DNA from: Bacteroidia bacterium
GTDB lineage: Bacteria > Bacteroidota > Bacteroidia > NS11-12g > UBA955
Assembly: GCA_023228875.1 (NCBI GenBank)
Contig: JALOAG010000004.1
Location: 57,501 to 121,500 of the forward strand
Direction: 5' to 3'
DNA: 64,000 nucleotides
The position numbers and the translations under genes are program-made. Positions 47,422 to 57,400 of this stretch are shown in pieces (the first letter of the stretch is position 1; each line of letters begins with the position of its first letter). The notes beneath the pieces were generated by a model. That model was not told where the DNA came from and did not search any database. It was given only the letters and a program-made list of their open reading frames with translations.

Positions 47422-50400
47422 TTAATTTTTCTCAATGATTTTAGGTTTTCTACTCACTTTTTCTTGAAGCCATTCAAAGAACATAAACAAAGGAGGAGTC
47501 ACAAAAACCCCTAAAATAGTTCCAATGAGTAATCCTCCTACAGCCGCAGTACCTATAGAGCGGTCTCCGATTGCTCCAACTCCGCTGGCAAACACTAATG
47601 GCAACAAACCAAAGATGAAGGCAAATGAAGTCATTAATATAGGTCTGAAACGTACTTTTGCACCATCAAGAGCTGCATTTAAGAGTGATTCACCGGCTCT
47701 GCGCTTTTGTATTGAGAGTTCAACAATCAAAATGGCATTCTTTGCTAACAATCCTATCAGCATAATTAATGCAATCTGGAAGTATATATTAATTTCTAAG
47801 CCCATCAACTTAGTAGTTATATATGCTCCCATCATCCCAACCGGAAGAGAAAGCATTACTGCCAAGGGCAACAAGTAGCTTTCATAGAGACCTGCGAGAA
47901 TGAAATACACGAAAATGATAACAAGAATGAGGATAAACAAAGTTTGATTACCAGCCTCTATTTCTTCTTTGGTCAAACCTGAAAATGCGATGTCAAAATT
48001 TGCGGGAAGGTTCTTGGTAACGTCAAGTACTGCTTTAATGGCGTCACCGGAGGAATAACCGGGGTTTGTTGCACCTGTAACGTGTACCGCATTGAATAGG
48101 TTGAATCGATTCACTGACTGTGGTCCATAAATTCTCTCAAGTTTTACAAACTCTGTGATGGGTGCCATTTCACCATTTTTATTTTTCACAAAAATTGAAT
48201 TCAAATCTTCTTTGCTCGCGCGCGTGTCAGGTAATGACTGTACATATACCCTGTATTGTTTTCCAAATCTTGAAAAATCGGCTGCATAAATGCCGCCAAT
48301 GTAACCTTGCAGTGTTTGAAATATGCTGTTAATTGAGACACCTGCTTCTTTAGCTCTGGGTATATTAATATCCAATTGGTATTGAGGGTAGCTCGTATTA
48401 AATGAGGTTTGAGCATAAAGAATCTCCGGTCTTTCAGAGAGTTCCTTCAAATATTGTTTTGATTGTGCGTCAAGGTCTTTAAAACTGCCTCCGAATTTAT
48501 CCAACAATTCTAATTGAAATCCTTCTGCAACACCGTATCCCCTAATACTTGGAGGTTCAAAGAATAACATTTGTGCTCCTGGAATTGTTGATGCTGCACG
48601 AAACAGTTTGCCAATAATTGCACCTGATGAAAGAGAATCGGCTTTGCGTTTATCCCATTCATCAAGAATAATAAAACCAAGTCCAAAATTGCTTCCCGCG
48701 CCTCCCAATAAACTGGAGCCTGCAGTAAAAGACATTCCTTTGATTCCTTTTATTTTCTTTACTTCTGCGCTCAGTTTGTTAATTATGGCTGATGTTCTGT
48801 CTAAGGAAGCTCCTGCAGGCAATTCTATGTTTGTCATAATAACTGCACGGTCTTCTTTGGGCACAAAGCCTTTGGAAGTAGTGTTTGCTGACCATAACAT
48901 CAATCCGGTTGATGCAAGTAAAATGAATAGTGTTGCCCATTTGTGTACGAACAAAAATTTCAGTCCGCTTGTGTATTTTCGGGCTGTATGATTAAAGCCA
49001 ATATTGAAGGCTGTATAAAATCGCTGTATAACCCCATTTTTCTTTTTACTATCTTTTTCATGAGGTTTTAGTACCAATGCACAAAGGGCAGGGCTGAGTG
49101 TTAGAGCATTTAATGCAGAAATAGCAATGGCTACAATCAAGGTTACTCCAAATTGTTTGTAAAACACACCGGTTGGTCCTGAAATAAATGTAATCGGAAT
49201 AAATACAGAAGCCATCACCAATGTAATAGAAATGATTGCCCCCGTGATTTCGCTCATGGCAGCATAACTTGCATCAAGCGCAGATTTGGCACCATTCTCT
49301 AATTTGGCATGTACCGCCTCCACAACAACGATGGCATCATCCACAACAATTCCTATTGCCAATACCAACGCAAACAGGGTTAACAGGTTAATTGAGAATC
49401 CAAACAGGCTCATAAAGAAGAATGTTCCTATAATGGACACAGGTACTGCAATTGCAGGAATCAGAGTAGAACGAAAATCTTGTAAGAAAAGGAAAACCAC
49501 AATGAAAACCAGAATGAAGGCTTCAATCAAGGTTGTGATTACTTTTTGAATAGAGGCATCCAAGAATAAGTTTGTATCATAATTTACAAGATAATCAATG
49601 CCGGGAGGGAATGAATGCTTTAGTTCTTTCAGATTCTTATGAATGTTTTGGATAATTTCACGTGCATTAGAACCCGGAGTTTGAAAGACCCCCATGCTTA
49701 CAGCCGGATTGCCGTTTGCTGTGGAAACAACATTATATCCTTGGGCATCCATTTCCACTTTTGCAACATCTTCTAAGCGCAGGAATTGCGCGTTACCCAA
49801 TGCTTTTATCACGATAGACTTATATTCATCAGGTGTTCTGTAGCGCCCACTGTAACGAATGACATATTCGAAAGCGTTGGCATCGTTTTGTCCTAAAGTA
49901 CCGGCAGCGGCTTCTTGGCTTTGTTCGTTAATTGCAGCCACTACATCGGACGGTTCAAGTTTGTATGATGCTAATTTAACAGGGTCAATCCAAATACGCA
50001 TTGCATAGTTTTTTACACCTGCGGAATTGACATCTCCCACTCCCGAAATTCTTTTAATCTCAGGAATGATATTAATGTTTAAGTAGTTTTGGATAAAGGT
50101 TGCATCATAATCAGGGTTGGTTGAATAGAATGAAATCCACATCAGCGCATCCGTTGATTGTTTTTGTGTGGTAACACCGGAACGGGTAACATCGGCAGGG
50201 AGTAGTGGCAGAGCGCGTGAAACACGGTTCTGCACATGGACTGCTGCAATGTCCGGGTCAACATTCTGCTCAAAGAACACTTGTATAGATGCTGCTCCAT
50301 TGTTACTGGCAGTTGAGGTGATATATTTCATGTGCTCAACTCCATTTACTTGCTCTTCAATTGGAATGATTACACTCTCAAGTACGGTTTGCGCATTTGC

Positions 50401-50553
50401 GCCCGGAAAGTTTGCCGATATTTGTACTGTGGGTGGCGCTATGTCAGGATATTGGGATATGGGGAGAACATAAATTCCTATAATACCCAAAATGGTGATG
50501 ATAATGGATATTACGGTTGATAAAACAGGGCGTTCAATAAATTGCTTAAACAT
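47422..50553 (-). CDS. RND multidrug efflux pump, AcrB/MexB (HAE-1) type
   Basis: This 1043-residue inner-membrane transporter has the HAE-1 layout: start MFKQFIERPVLSTVISIII, porter and docking loops, and 12 membrane segments. The TM4 proton-relay Asp pair lies in AIGIVVDDAIVVVEAVHAKL. The second-half signature is LIGLLAKNAILIVELSIQKR, with the conserved relay Lys. Substrates are likely drugs, detergents or bile-type amphiphiles, inferred from the family. It starts 19 bp after the adaptor stop codon. The HAE-1 type is distinguished from metal pumps by the relay residues and docking loops. Confidence 0.96.
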   Translation of the reverse strand: MFKQFIERPVLSTVISIIITILGIIGIYVLPISQYPDIAPPTVQISANFPGANAQTVLESVIIPIEEQVNGVEHMKYITSTASNNGAASIQVFFEQNVDPDIAAVHVQNRVSRALPLLPADVTRSGVTTQKQSTDALMWISFYSTNPDYDATFIQNYLNINIIPEIKRISGVGDVNSAGVKNYAMRIWIDPVKLASYKLEPSDVVAAINEQSQEAAAGTLGQNDANAFEYVIRYSGRYRTPDEYKSIVIKALGNAQFLRLEDVAKVEMDAQGYNVVSTANGNPAVSMGVFQTPGSNAREIIQNIHKNLKELKHSFPPGIDYLVNYDTNLFLDASIQKVITTLIEAFILVFIVVFLFLQDFRSTLIPAIAVPVSIIGTFFFMSLFGFSINLLTLFALVLAIGIVVDDAIVVVEAVHAKLENGAKSALDASYAAMSEITGAIISITLVMASVFIPITFISGPTGVFYKQFGVTLIVAIAISALNALTLSPALCALVLKPHEKDSKKKNGVIQRFYTAFNIGFNHTARKYTSGLKFLFVHKWATLFILLASTGLMLWSANTTSKGFVPKEDRAVIMTNIELPAGASLDRTSAIINKLSAEVKKIKGIKGMSFTAGSSLLGGAGSNFGLGFIILDEWDKRKADSLSSGAIIGKLFRAASTIPGAQMLFFEPPSIRGYGVAEGFQLELLDKFGGSFKDLDAQSKQYLKELSERPEILYAQTSFNTSYPQYQLDINIPRAKEAGVSINSIFQTLQGYIGGIYAADFSRFGKQYRVYVQSLPDTRASKEDLNSIFVKNKNGEMAPITEFVKLERIYGPQSVNRFNLFNAVHVTGATNPGYSSGDAIKAVLDVTKNLPANFDIAFSGLTKEEIEAGNQTLFILILVIIFVYFILAGLYESYLLPLAVMLSLPVGMMGAYITTKLMGLEINIYFQIALIMLIGLLAKNAILIVELSIQKRRAGESLLNAALDGAKVRFRPILMTSFAFIFGLLPLVFASGVGAIGDRSIGTAAVGGLLIGTILGVFVTPPLFMFFEWLQEKVSRKPKIIEKN

Positions 50554-50572
50554 CTTCTTTCTTTAATTAGGA

Positions 50573-51688
50573 TTATTTAAAGGCAGGTTTGAGTTCTTCA
50601 ATAAATGCATCAAAGCTTTTTACAATGGGGGTGATTTGTGAGCCGTGTTGCAGTTTTCCGGCACCTTGTACTACGATTTTGTCGCCTGCCTTTACACCTG
50701 ATTTGACAACCAAAATATTGCCCACCTTGTCTATTACATCAATAATTGCTTGGTCAACAGTATTGCCATCCTTTACAGTAAAAACATACACTTTGCCTTG
50801 CATTTCAAAAGTGGCTTCTTCGGGTACTAACAGAGCGTTTGGATAGTGTTTAGGAATGAGAATCGTGCCGCTGCTCCCGTTTGCCAATAAGTGTTCAGGA
50901 TTTGGAAAAACAGCTCTGAAATTCACCGAACCTGTTGCAGGGTCAACTTGTGCAGTTACAGTTTGAATGACACCCTCGTGTTCATAGACTTCACCATTTG
51001 CTAATTTCAGCTTCACTTTTGGGAAATGGGACATCTTGTCTTGCAAGGTCTTACCTTCAGTTTTTTGCAAAAAGTCCACATAATCGGCTTCATTCATTGC
51101 AAAATAAGCATACACTTCATTTGTATTAGAAACAATTGTGAGCGGTAAAGGGTTTGAAGGATTTACCAATGAACCTTGTCGGTAGGTGATTCTGCCTACA
51201 TATCCTGTTACCGGACTGGTTATATTGGCATAGCCGATATTTGCGGTAATGCTTTTGTATGCTGCTTTTGCTTGAGCCAACTTTGCTTCGGCAGTTTGTA
51301 GTTGCATAGGACTAACAATTTTTTTCTCAACCAAGGGTTTTAATTGGTCAACTCCCACTTGTGCAGCCTCTACATTTGCTTTTGCAGCTTCTGCATCTTC
51401 GGTTAGGGCATCTGTTTCTATACGGAATAATTGTTGACCTTTTTGTACCATTTGACCTTCGTCAATCAGCACTGCGGTTATATAGCCTGAAATTTTTGCT
51501 CTAACTTCTGCGTTTACTATGCCTTCTAAGCTGACAGGGTAGGCACTTAATCCTTCTATTGATTTTGATGGTATTTCAATGACCGGAAGGGTTGGTGTTT
51601 GTTGTGGCTTGGCTTGTTGCTGTCCTTTATTATTGCATGAAGCAAAGAATATTCCTATAGTGATGGCTGATATGATTGTTTTTTTCAT
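50573..51688 (-). CDS. RND efflux periplasmic adaptor lipoprotein (AcrA/MexA type)
   Basis: This 371-residue protein has a lipoprotein signal (ITIGIFFASC, lipobox Cys near residue 18). The membrane-fusion-protein pattern follows: half-lipoyl GIVNAEVRAKISGYITAVLI and EGQMVQKGQQLFRI, a helical hairpin (DAEAAKANVEAAQVGVDQL), the second half-lipoyl ITSPVTGYVGRITYRQGSLV, then beta-barrel and membrane-proximal domains (FEMQGKVYVFTV...VVQGAGKLQHG). It bridges the pump and outer-membrane factor. It begins 15 bp after the regulator stop codon, so the four genes form one transcript. Confidence 0.94.
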   Translation of the reverse strand: MKKTIISAITIGIFFASCNNKGQQQAKPQQTPTLPVIEIPSKSIEGLSAYPVSLEGIVNAEVRAKISGYITAVLIDEGQMVQKGQQLFRIETDALTEDAEAAKANVEAAQVGVDQLKPLVEKKIVSPMQLQTAEAKLAQAKAAYKSITANIGYANITSPVTGYVGRITYRQGSLVNPSNPLPLTIVSNTNEVYAYFAMNEADYVDFLQKTEGKTLQDKMSHFPKVKLKLANGEVYEHEGVIQTVTAQVDPATGSVNFRAVFPNPEHLLANGSSGTILIPKHYPNALLVPEEATFEMQGKVYVFTVKDGNTVDQAIIDVIDKVGNILVVKSGVKAGDKIVVQGAGKLQHGSQITPIVKSFDAFIEELKPAFK

Positions 51689-51703
51689 CTTGGTTGTTTT
51701 TCG

Positions 51704-52177
51704 CTATTCTGTGTATTTGTTGTTTTCTTTTTTAAAAAAGGCAATTGAATCTGTCAGAAATTGGATTGACTGTTCATGTTTTGCCAATGATAACTTGTTT
51801 TGATTGTTAGTCTTATTATAATTGATTTTATAATTGAGTATTTGTTTGTGAATGTCTATCTCATTCTCCCATTTGGTAATGAAAGATTGGATTTTGTTGG
51901 CAATGTATTTTGGTTGCATTGCAAAATATCGTTTGCGGTCTCCACATTTTGTGAAGTATTGCACATTTCCTTGTGCAATCAAATTGTTTAAGTGAGTAGA
52001 AACAGTACTTTTGCCTGCACCTAACTCCGAAACAATTTGTTCGAAAGTTGTTCCATGCTCACCGTTGATTATCAAGATTGCTTTGATACGTCCGGCAAGT
52101 GGGGCAGTGAGTTTATCTTGTTCAAAATAAACCCCTAAGGATTCAACTAATCTCTTTTTTTCTTCTGTTAAATTCAT
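51704..52177 (-). CDS. GbsR/MarR-type winged-helix regulator of the efflux operon
   Basis: The ATG at 52177 (MNLTEEKKRLVE) is preferred; the frame is open upstream to 52243 but crosses the promoter region. The 157-residue product has a winged helix-turn-helix: GRIKAILIINGEHGTTFEQIVSELGAGKSTVSTHLNNLIAQG with the recognition helix around GKSTVSTHLNNLI, and the wing GNVQYFTKCGDRKRYFAM. A long helical C-terminus suits dimerisation. It is the first gene of the efflux operon and is likely a local repressor; an inverted repeat lies in its promoter. Confidence 0.85.
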   Translation of the reverse strand: MNLTEEKKRLVESLGVYFEQDKLTAPLAGRIKAILIINGEHGTTFEQIVSELGAGKSTVSTHLNNLIAQGNVQYFTKCGDRKRYFAMQPKYIANKIQSFITKWENEIDIHKQILNYKINYNKTNNQNKLSLAKHEQSIQFLTDSIAFFKKENNKYTE

Positions 52178-52208
52178 TTGAATGGGTTGCCTGCAATTTG
52201 AATGGGCG

Positions 52209-52216
52209 CAAAAATA
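52209..52216 (-). promoter_or_regulatory. -7 promoter element of the efflux operon
   Basis: TATTTTTG on the minus strand matches TAnnTTTG and predicts transcription from about 52202, giving a leader of about 25 nt to the regulator ATG at 52177. A TTG at 52241-52243 gives a 24-bp spacer, longer than usual; the operator-like palindrome fills this spacer. Confidence 0.5.
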
Positions 52217-52218
52217 TA

Positions 52219-52244
52219 GTTGGTTTTGGAAGTTCCGAACCAAC
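52219..52244. promoter_or_regulatory. Operator-like inverted repeat in the efflux-operon promoter
   Basis: GTTGGTT (52219-52225) and AACCAAC (52238-52244) are perfect inverted arms, and the centre GGAAGTTCC (52228-52236) is itself palindromic, with a one-base offset between halves. It sits directly upstream of the -7 element. Size and symmetry suit a MarR/GbsR-type dimer, so autorepression by the first gene of the operon is the simplest reading. Confidence 0.6.
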
Positions 52245-52329
52245 AGAACAGCCGTATAACGATTTTAAATATGTTGCTGTCCAAACGTTTGAAGATTCAT
52301 TTCTTTATTTTCCTTTCACTTTGACCTTG

Positions 52330-52337
52330 TATATTTG
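52330..52337 (+). promoter_or_regulatory. -7 promoter element of dnaG
   Basis: TATATTTG is a perfect TAnnTTTG, 34 bp before the dnaG ATG, predicting a leader of about 28 nt. No clear distal TTG lies 19-21 bp upstream. Confidence 0.45.
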
Positions 52338-52371
52338 CAAGCACTCCAATAAGGATTTTTGATATTATTTC

Positions 52372-54288
52372 ATGGCAATGATTTCGCGTAAAACGGTTGA
52401 TGAAGTGTTTGCAGTAGCACAAGTGGATGAGGTAATCTCCGATTTCATGACATTGAAAAAAAAGGGGGTAAATTATGAGGGATTGTGTCCGTTTCACAAC
52501 GAAAAAACGCCATCTTTTAAAGTAAATCCGGTAAAAGGGCTATACAAGTGTTTTGGCTGTGGTAAAGCGGGAGGCGCAATTCAGTTTGTTATGGAACATG
52601 AGGGAATGGCTTTCCCTGACGCAATTCGTTATTTAGCAAAAAAATATGGTGTTCCGGTAATAGAAGATACTTCACAAAAAAGTGAAGAATATGATGAGTT
52701 AAGCAGGCGCAAAGAGTCGCTCTATGCAGCAATTGAATATGCGCAAACTTTCTTTCTGGAACAAATGCAAACAGATGAAGGTGTGATAGCCGGTTTAAGC
52801 TATTTCAAAGAGAGGGGTTTTACCCCACAGACTATTGAAAAATTTGGTCTTGGTTATGCACCTGCAGGATATAATATTTTTACAGAATCCGCTCTTAAAT
52901 TGGGCTTTAAAGAAGAAGTTTTGACTGATGCAGGACTAATTAAATCTTCTGAAAAAGGTGGATACTATGACTTTTTCAGAGAGCGTGTCATGTTCCCTTT
53001 CTATAATGTTGCAGGTAAAATAATTGCTTTTGGAGGTAGGATATTAACCAGTGATAAGAAAGCTCCTAAGTACCTGAATAGTCCCGAATCGCTGATTTAT
53101 ATTAAGTCCAATACGTTGTATGGCTTATACCAAGCAAAAAATGCAATCAAGAAGGCAGAATCCTGTATTCTGGTTGAAGGCTATGCAGATGTTATTTCAA
53201 TGAGCCAAGCAGGTATTGAAAATGTTGTGGCATCATCAGGAACGTCCCTAACGATTGAGCAAGCTCGTCTGATTGCCAGATTCACTCAAAATGTTACAAT
53301 CTTGTATGATGGAGATTCAGCAGGGCTTAAAGCCTCATTGCGTGGAATTAATATTTTGCTGGAACAAGGGTTGAATGTCCGTATTGTGTTGCTTGACGAA
53401 GGCGAGGATCCCGATTCTTTTGCGCATAAACATTCTTTGGAAGAAATCGAGCAGTACTTACAGGACAACATTAAAGACTTTATCCTCTTTAAGTCCAATC
53501 TGCTTTATCAGGATGCCGGTTCAGACCCCATCAAAAAGGCGGAAGCCAATGCTGAAATCATCAGGTCTATTGCCATCGTGCCGGATCCGCTCAAGAGGGC
53601 GCAATATGAGCAGGAATTTGCCAAAATTTCAGAGCTAAATGGTATGATTATCCATGCAGAGGTATTAAAAGCACGCAATACGGATCATGGCAAAGACCTT
53701 AAAGTTCTTAACGAAGAATTTGGGTTGCTGCAAAGGCATATTTCGAATGTTCAAACTAAGGAAGTTACATTAACCACAGAATACAAAGAAGAAGGAGTGG
53801 CTCGTATGTTAATCAGGTTTGGAACTCTTGAATATAGCAATGAACAAACCGTTGCTGAATTTATTATTGAACAACTTGAGAAGGATGAAATGGAGTTTCA
53901 ACATCCAAAATATAAAACAATTTATGAATATGCTTTAGAACAGATTGAAACCGGTTCAGCATTAGATTTTCAAAAGCTTATGTATGCTTCAACACCGGAT
54001 GTGTCAAGTTTTATTGCAGATTGTTTAGAAGAAAATTATTCCTTAAGTGTCAAGTGGGATGAGGAAGAAATCTATGTTCCCAGAGAAGAAGAAGGGTACA
54101 AAGTAGCAGCGTATGATTCTGCAATGCATTTAAAAATTATGCGCCTCAAAATCCTTACACAGCAATACTTAGAGTATATAAAAGAAGCTAAAGATGATGA
54201 TGAAAAACGGCAAATTATTTTACAAATAATGGAGTTGAACCGTTTGCGCGATACCTTTGGGGGTATTTTAAAAATAGCTGTTTTATAA
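52372..54288 (+). CDS. dnaG: DNA primase
   Basis: This 638-residue enzyme makes RNA primers at the replication fork. The N-terminal CHC2 zinc domain is GLCPFHNEKTPSFKV...YKCFGCGKAGG (C-x2-H...C-x2-C, about residues 40-64). The TOPRIM core has CILVEGYADVISMSQAGIEN with the catalytic Glu, and ILYDGDSAGLKASLRGI with the Asp-x-Asp metal site. GGRILTSDKKAPKYLNSPES is also conserved. The C-terminal region (about 430-638) would bind the DnaB helicase and is weakly conserved. It stands alone rather than in the rpsU-dnaG-rpoD operon of enterobacteria. Confidence 0.97.
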   Translation: MAMISRKTVDEVFAVAQVDEVISDFMTLKKKGVNYEGLCPFHNEKTPSFKVNPVKGLYKCFGCGKAGGAIQFVMEHEGMAFPDAIRYLAKKYGVPVIEDTSQKSEEYDELSRRKESLYAAIEYAQTFFLEQMQTDEGVIAGLSYFKERGFTPQTIEKFGLGYAPAGYNIFTESALKLGFKEEVLTDAGLIKSSEKGGYYDFFRERVMFPFYNVAGKIIAFGGRILTSDKKAPKYLNSPESLIYIKSNTLYGLYQAKNAIKKAESCILVEGYADVISMSQAGIENVVASSGTSLTIEQARLIARFTQNVTILYDGDSAGLKASLRGINILLEQGLNVRIVLLDEGEDPDSFAHKHSLEEIEQYLQDNIKDFILFKSNLLYQDAGSDPIKKAEANAEIIRSIAIVPDPLKRAQYEQEFAKISELNGMIIHAEVLKARNTDHGKDLKVLNEEFGLLQRHISNVQTKEVTLTTEYKEEGVARMLIRFGTLEYSNEQTVAEFIIEQLEKDEMEFQHPKYKTIYEYALEQIETGSALDFQKLMYASTPDVSSFIADCLEENYSLSVKWDEEEIYVPREEEGYKVAAYDSAMHLKIMRLKILTQQYLEYIKEAKDDDEKRQIILQIMELNRLRDTFGGILKIAVL

Positions 54289-54446
54289 ATTACCGGTTAC
54301 TTGTTTTGTGCCTTTGGTAAATAGTACCTGCTCCCTAAATGCAGTTCTTTTAGTACTACTTCTCCATCCTAATTTTTTTAAATTCACAACGGCAGTGCCG
54401 ATTTTGAGAAAAAATTCTTGTTCAATTAAATCAACAAAAAATATAA

Positions 54447-54454
54447 TACATTTG
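54447..54454 (+). promoter_or_regulatory. -7 promoter element of the 1887-residue surface protein gene
   Basis: TACATTTG, a perfect TAnnTTTG, lies 20 bp before the ATG at 54475, predicting a leader of about 14 nt. The nearest TTG (54418-54420) leaves a 26-bp spacer, longer than usual. Confidence 0.45.
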
Positions 54455-54474
54455 TCTACCAAAACCACTAACTT

Positions 54475-57400
54475 ATGGAAATAACATTACAAAAACTAAC
54501 TCAAAAAAAATCTATTTCACACACAATTAAACCAGTCATGGTTTTGTTGTTGTTTGTGTTTTCAATGTCCTCAAGAGCACAAACCTGCTCGATAGTCGGG
54601 GATACCATTGTATGCAGCAATCAGGTAAATACCTATTCAACAGGATATGCCGGTACTTATCATTATCAGTGGAATGCTTATGGAGGAGTATTAACGGGCA
54701 GCGGGACGAGCGTGTCTGTAAGTTGGAGTAATGTAAGCAGTGGTCAAGTTACATTGATTGTGAGAGATGCATTAAACAATATCGTTTGTTCTACTGTTCT
54801 CAATGTAAGCATAAGACCTAAGCCCACACCTGCAATCGCTCCCTCTTATGCAGTTGGTTGTGGAATCCATGACCCAAAAGGTGGGCAACCTGACAAGCGT
54901 GACGTTCTGGAATGTTTGAATGCCTGTGATTCTTCATGGATTACTTACACCACTCCGAACCATCCCGGCAGTACTTATTCATGGGTGATTACGGGGGCAG
55001 CAAATTATACACCCTCAACAACCAATTCAATTACTGTATATTGGACTGCTATTGGGTCAGGAACGGTAAAAGTAATAGAAACTGATTCCTTTGGTTGCTT
55101 TGGAGAAAATGAGTTATGTGTAAAAATCGTAGGTAAGCCTAAAGCTTTGTTTACTGCTATGCCAACTCCTGTGGGTGGAGTAATAAATGCTTGTTTAAAC
55201 CAAAGTATATTATTTATGAATTTGTCATCTGCCGGAGCAGGTACACCGCTTACTACCTATGAGTGGATTTGGGGCGATGGACAAACTACAGTGCAAACTG
55301 CACCTGCACCCAATGCTTCTCATTCATATAACACTCCGGGCACATATATAGTTTCACTTGTAGTACAGAATGAATGTAGATGTAAAGATACGTTCCAAAT
55401 GAAAGTTGAAGTGTCAAGTACGCCAGGACCGGACATTGCGTGTATCAGTACTGTCTGCCCCGGATCGGTTGTTACCTATCATACCAGTGCTGCATGTCCT
55501 ACCTATCAATGGTCGGTTACCAATGGTACTATCATTGGTGATAGCACAAATTCCTCTGTTACCGTGATGTGGGGTTCAGCTACCCCGGCTATTATTACGC
55601 TGAGTACTCCCGGTTGTAGTGGTACTTGCTCTTCACCTACATCATTGGTTGTACCTGTTATTCCCCCATCTGCGACCATACAGGGACCTAATCTGGTTTG
55701 TCATGGCGACATGGTTAAATATTCTATTTCATGTAATATTCCGATAGATAGTATTAAATGGCATCTGCCCGGTGGAATGACGTTAGTAAGCGGTGATACA
55801 ATTAATGGTCATGAGATTACTGTTTGGATTGATTATGCATATACGACCGGAACTATAAAAGTGGATTATTTCCACCATATTCCCGGAAGCACACAAGAGT
55901 TGAGTTGTGGAGGTACAGCCACTTTGGCGGTCTCTGCGCGTCCCAAGCTCATGCTTAATGGTTCTACTGAGATATGTGAGAATGCACCGCTTAATATTTA
56001 TCACTCTCCGGCTGTTTCAGGATTAATCAAATGGGAGGTTACCGATGTGTCAGGATCTATGGTGTACTTCTCTAATATAAGTTCGGGAACCGTACCTTTT
56101 GCTCTCCCTTCACCCGGTTCTGTGTGGACTTATGGACCCGGTCTGTTTTATGTAAAAGCAAGCAGTCTGAGTGGAGATTATTGCAACAGCCCTCAACAAA
56201 TCATGATTAAAGTGAATGCGGCACCACCTCCTCCTGATTCAATTGTAGGTCCGAATCCGGTTTGTCCGAGCAGACCGTATTCATATTTGGCTTTTCCAAC
56301 CTCTTCAAACTATGCTATCGTATGGAATGTTCAAAATGGAGCTCCATCTATGATAGGAGGAACATCTATCAGTGTGTTATGGAATATTTCAGGACCTTAT
56401 ATTCTGAGTGCTGTTCAGGTTGACCCACTAACAGGATGCAAGTCTCAACCTTTGCATGATACCATCCAAAGTATTTTACCTCTGACAGCCCCTGTCATTT
56501 TTGGACCTGATACAGTTTGTTCAAATACGAATGTGGTTTATAATGTGAGTGTGCCCGGTGATAATTTTTATTGGACAATCAATCCTTCTATTGCCGGAAG
56601 TGTAATCAGCGGGCAAGGTTCAGGAACAATCACTGTGGAATGGAATAATTATATAGGAAATGCCACACTTGGAGTTGTGCGTACTGTTTGTGGTCAAACA
56701 ATTTCAAATTCAAAGAACGTTAAAATAATTGCTCCACCCACACCTTCCATGACTATTCCTTCTGTAATTTGTGCGGGTGTGTCGGCTGTAATGAGCACTC
56801 CCACTGTTGCGGCTTCTTATCATTGGAATTTTGGTGATGGTAGTACCGGAAGCGGTCCTAATCCTTCTCATATTTATTCCGGTGCAGGCAATTATATTGT
56901 AACATTGACTGTTACTTATAGCGGAACATGTAGCGGAACAGCCTCAGCTACCGGTAGCATCATGGTTAATCCTAAACCCAATATTACAATTTCTACGCCT
57001 GACCCAAATTTGTTTTGCGGTCCGATTGGTACAGTAAATATGTATGTTGCTGCACCGGTTACAGGAACTTCTTATAGTTGGTATAAATCACCTGCTACAT
57101 TAGTTGGAACAGGTAATTCTTATAATACTAATGCGTTAGGTTCTTACTATGTAGTAGGTACTAATTCTTTTGGTTGTCAGGGAACAAGTAATGTTATTCC
57201 AATAGACACTTTGTGTGATACTTGCTCTCCTGATCCGGCTTATACTCATAATTTTACAATCATCAAACAATCATGCAATACCGATAGCTTTAGCGGTTCT
57301 TATACCTCGGGAGCCATCAATCCGCGATGGAATTTTGACGACCCATTTAGCGGAAGTAATACTGCTGTTGGTGCCACAGCAACCCACACTTTTAAAGAAC

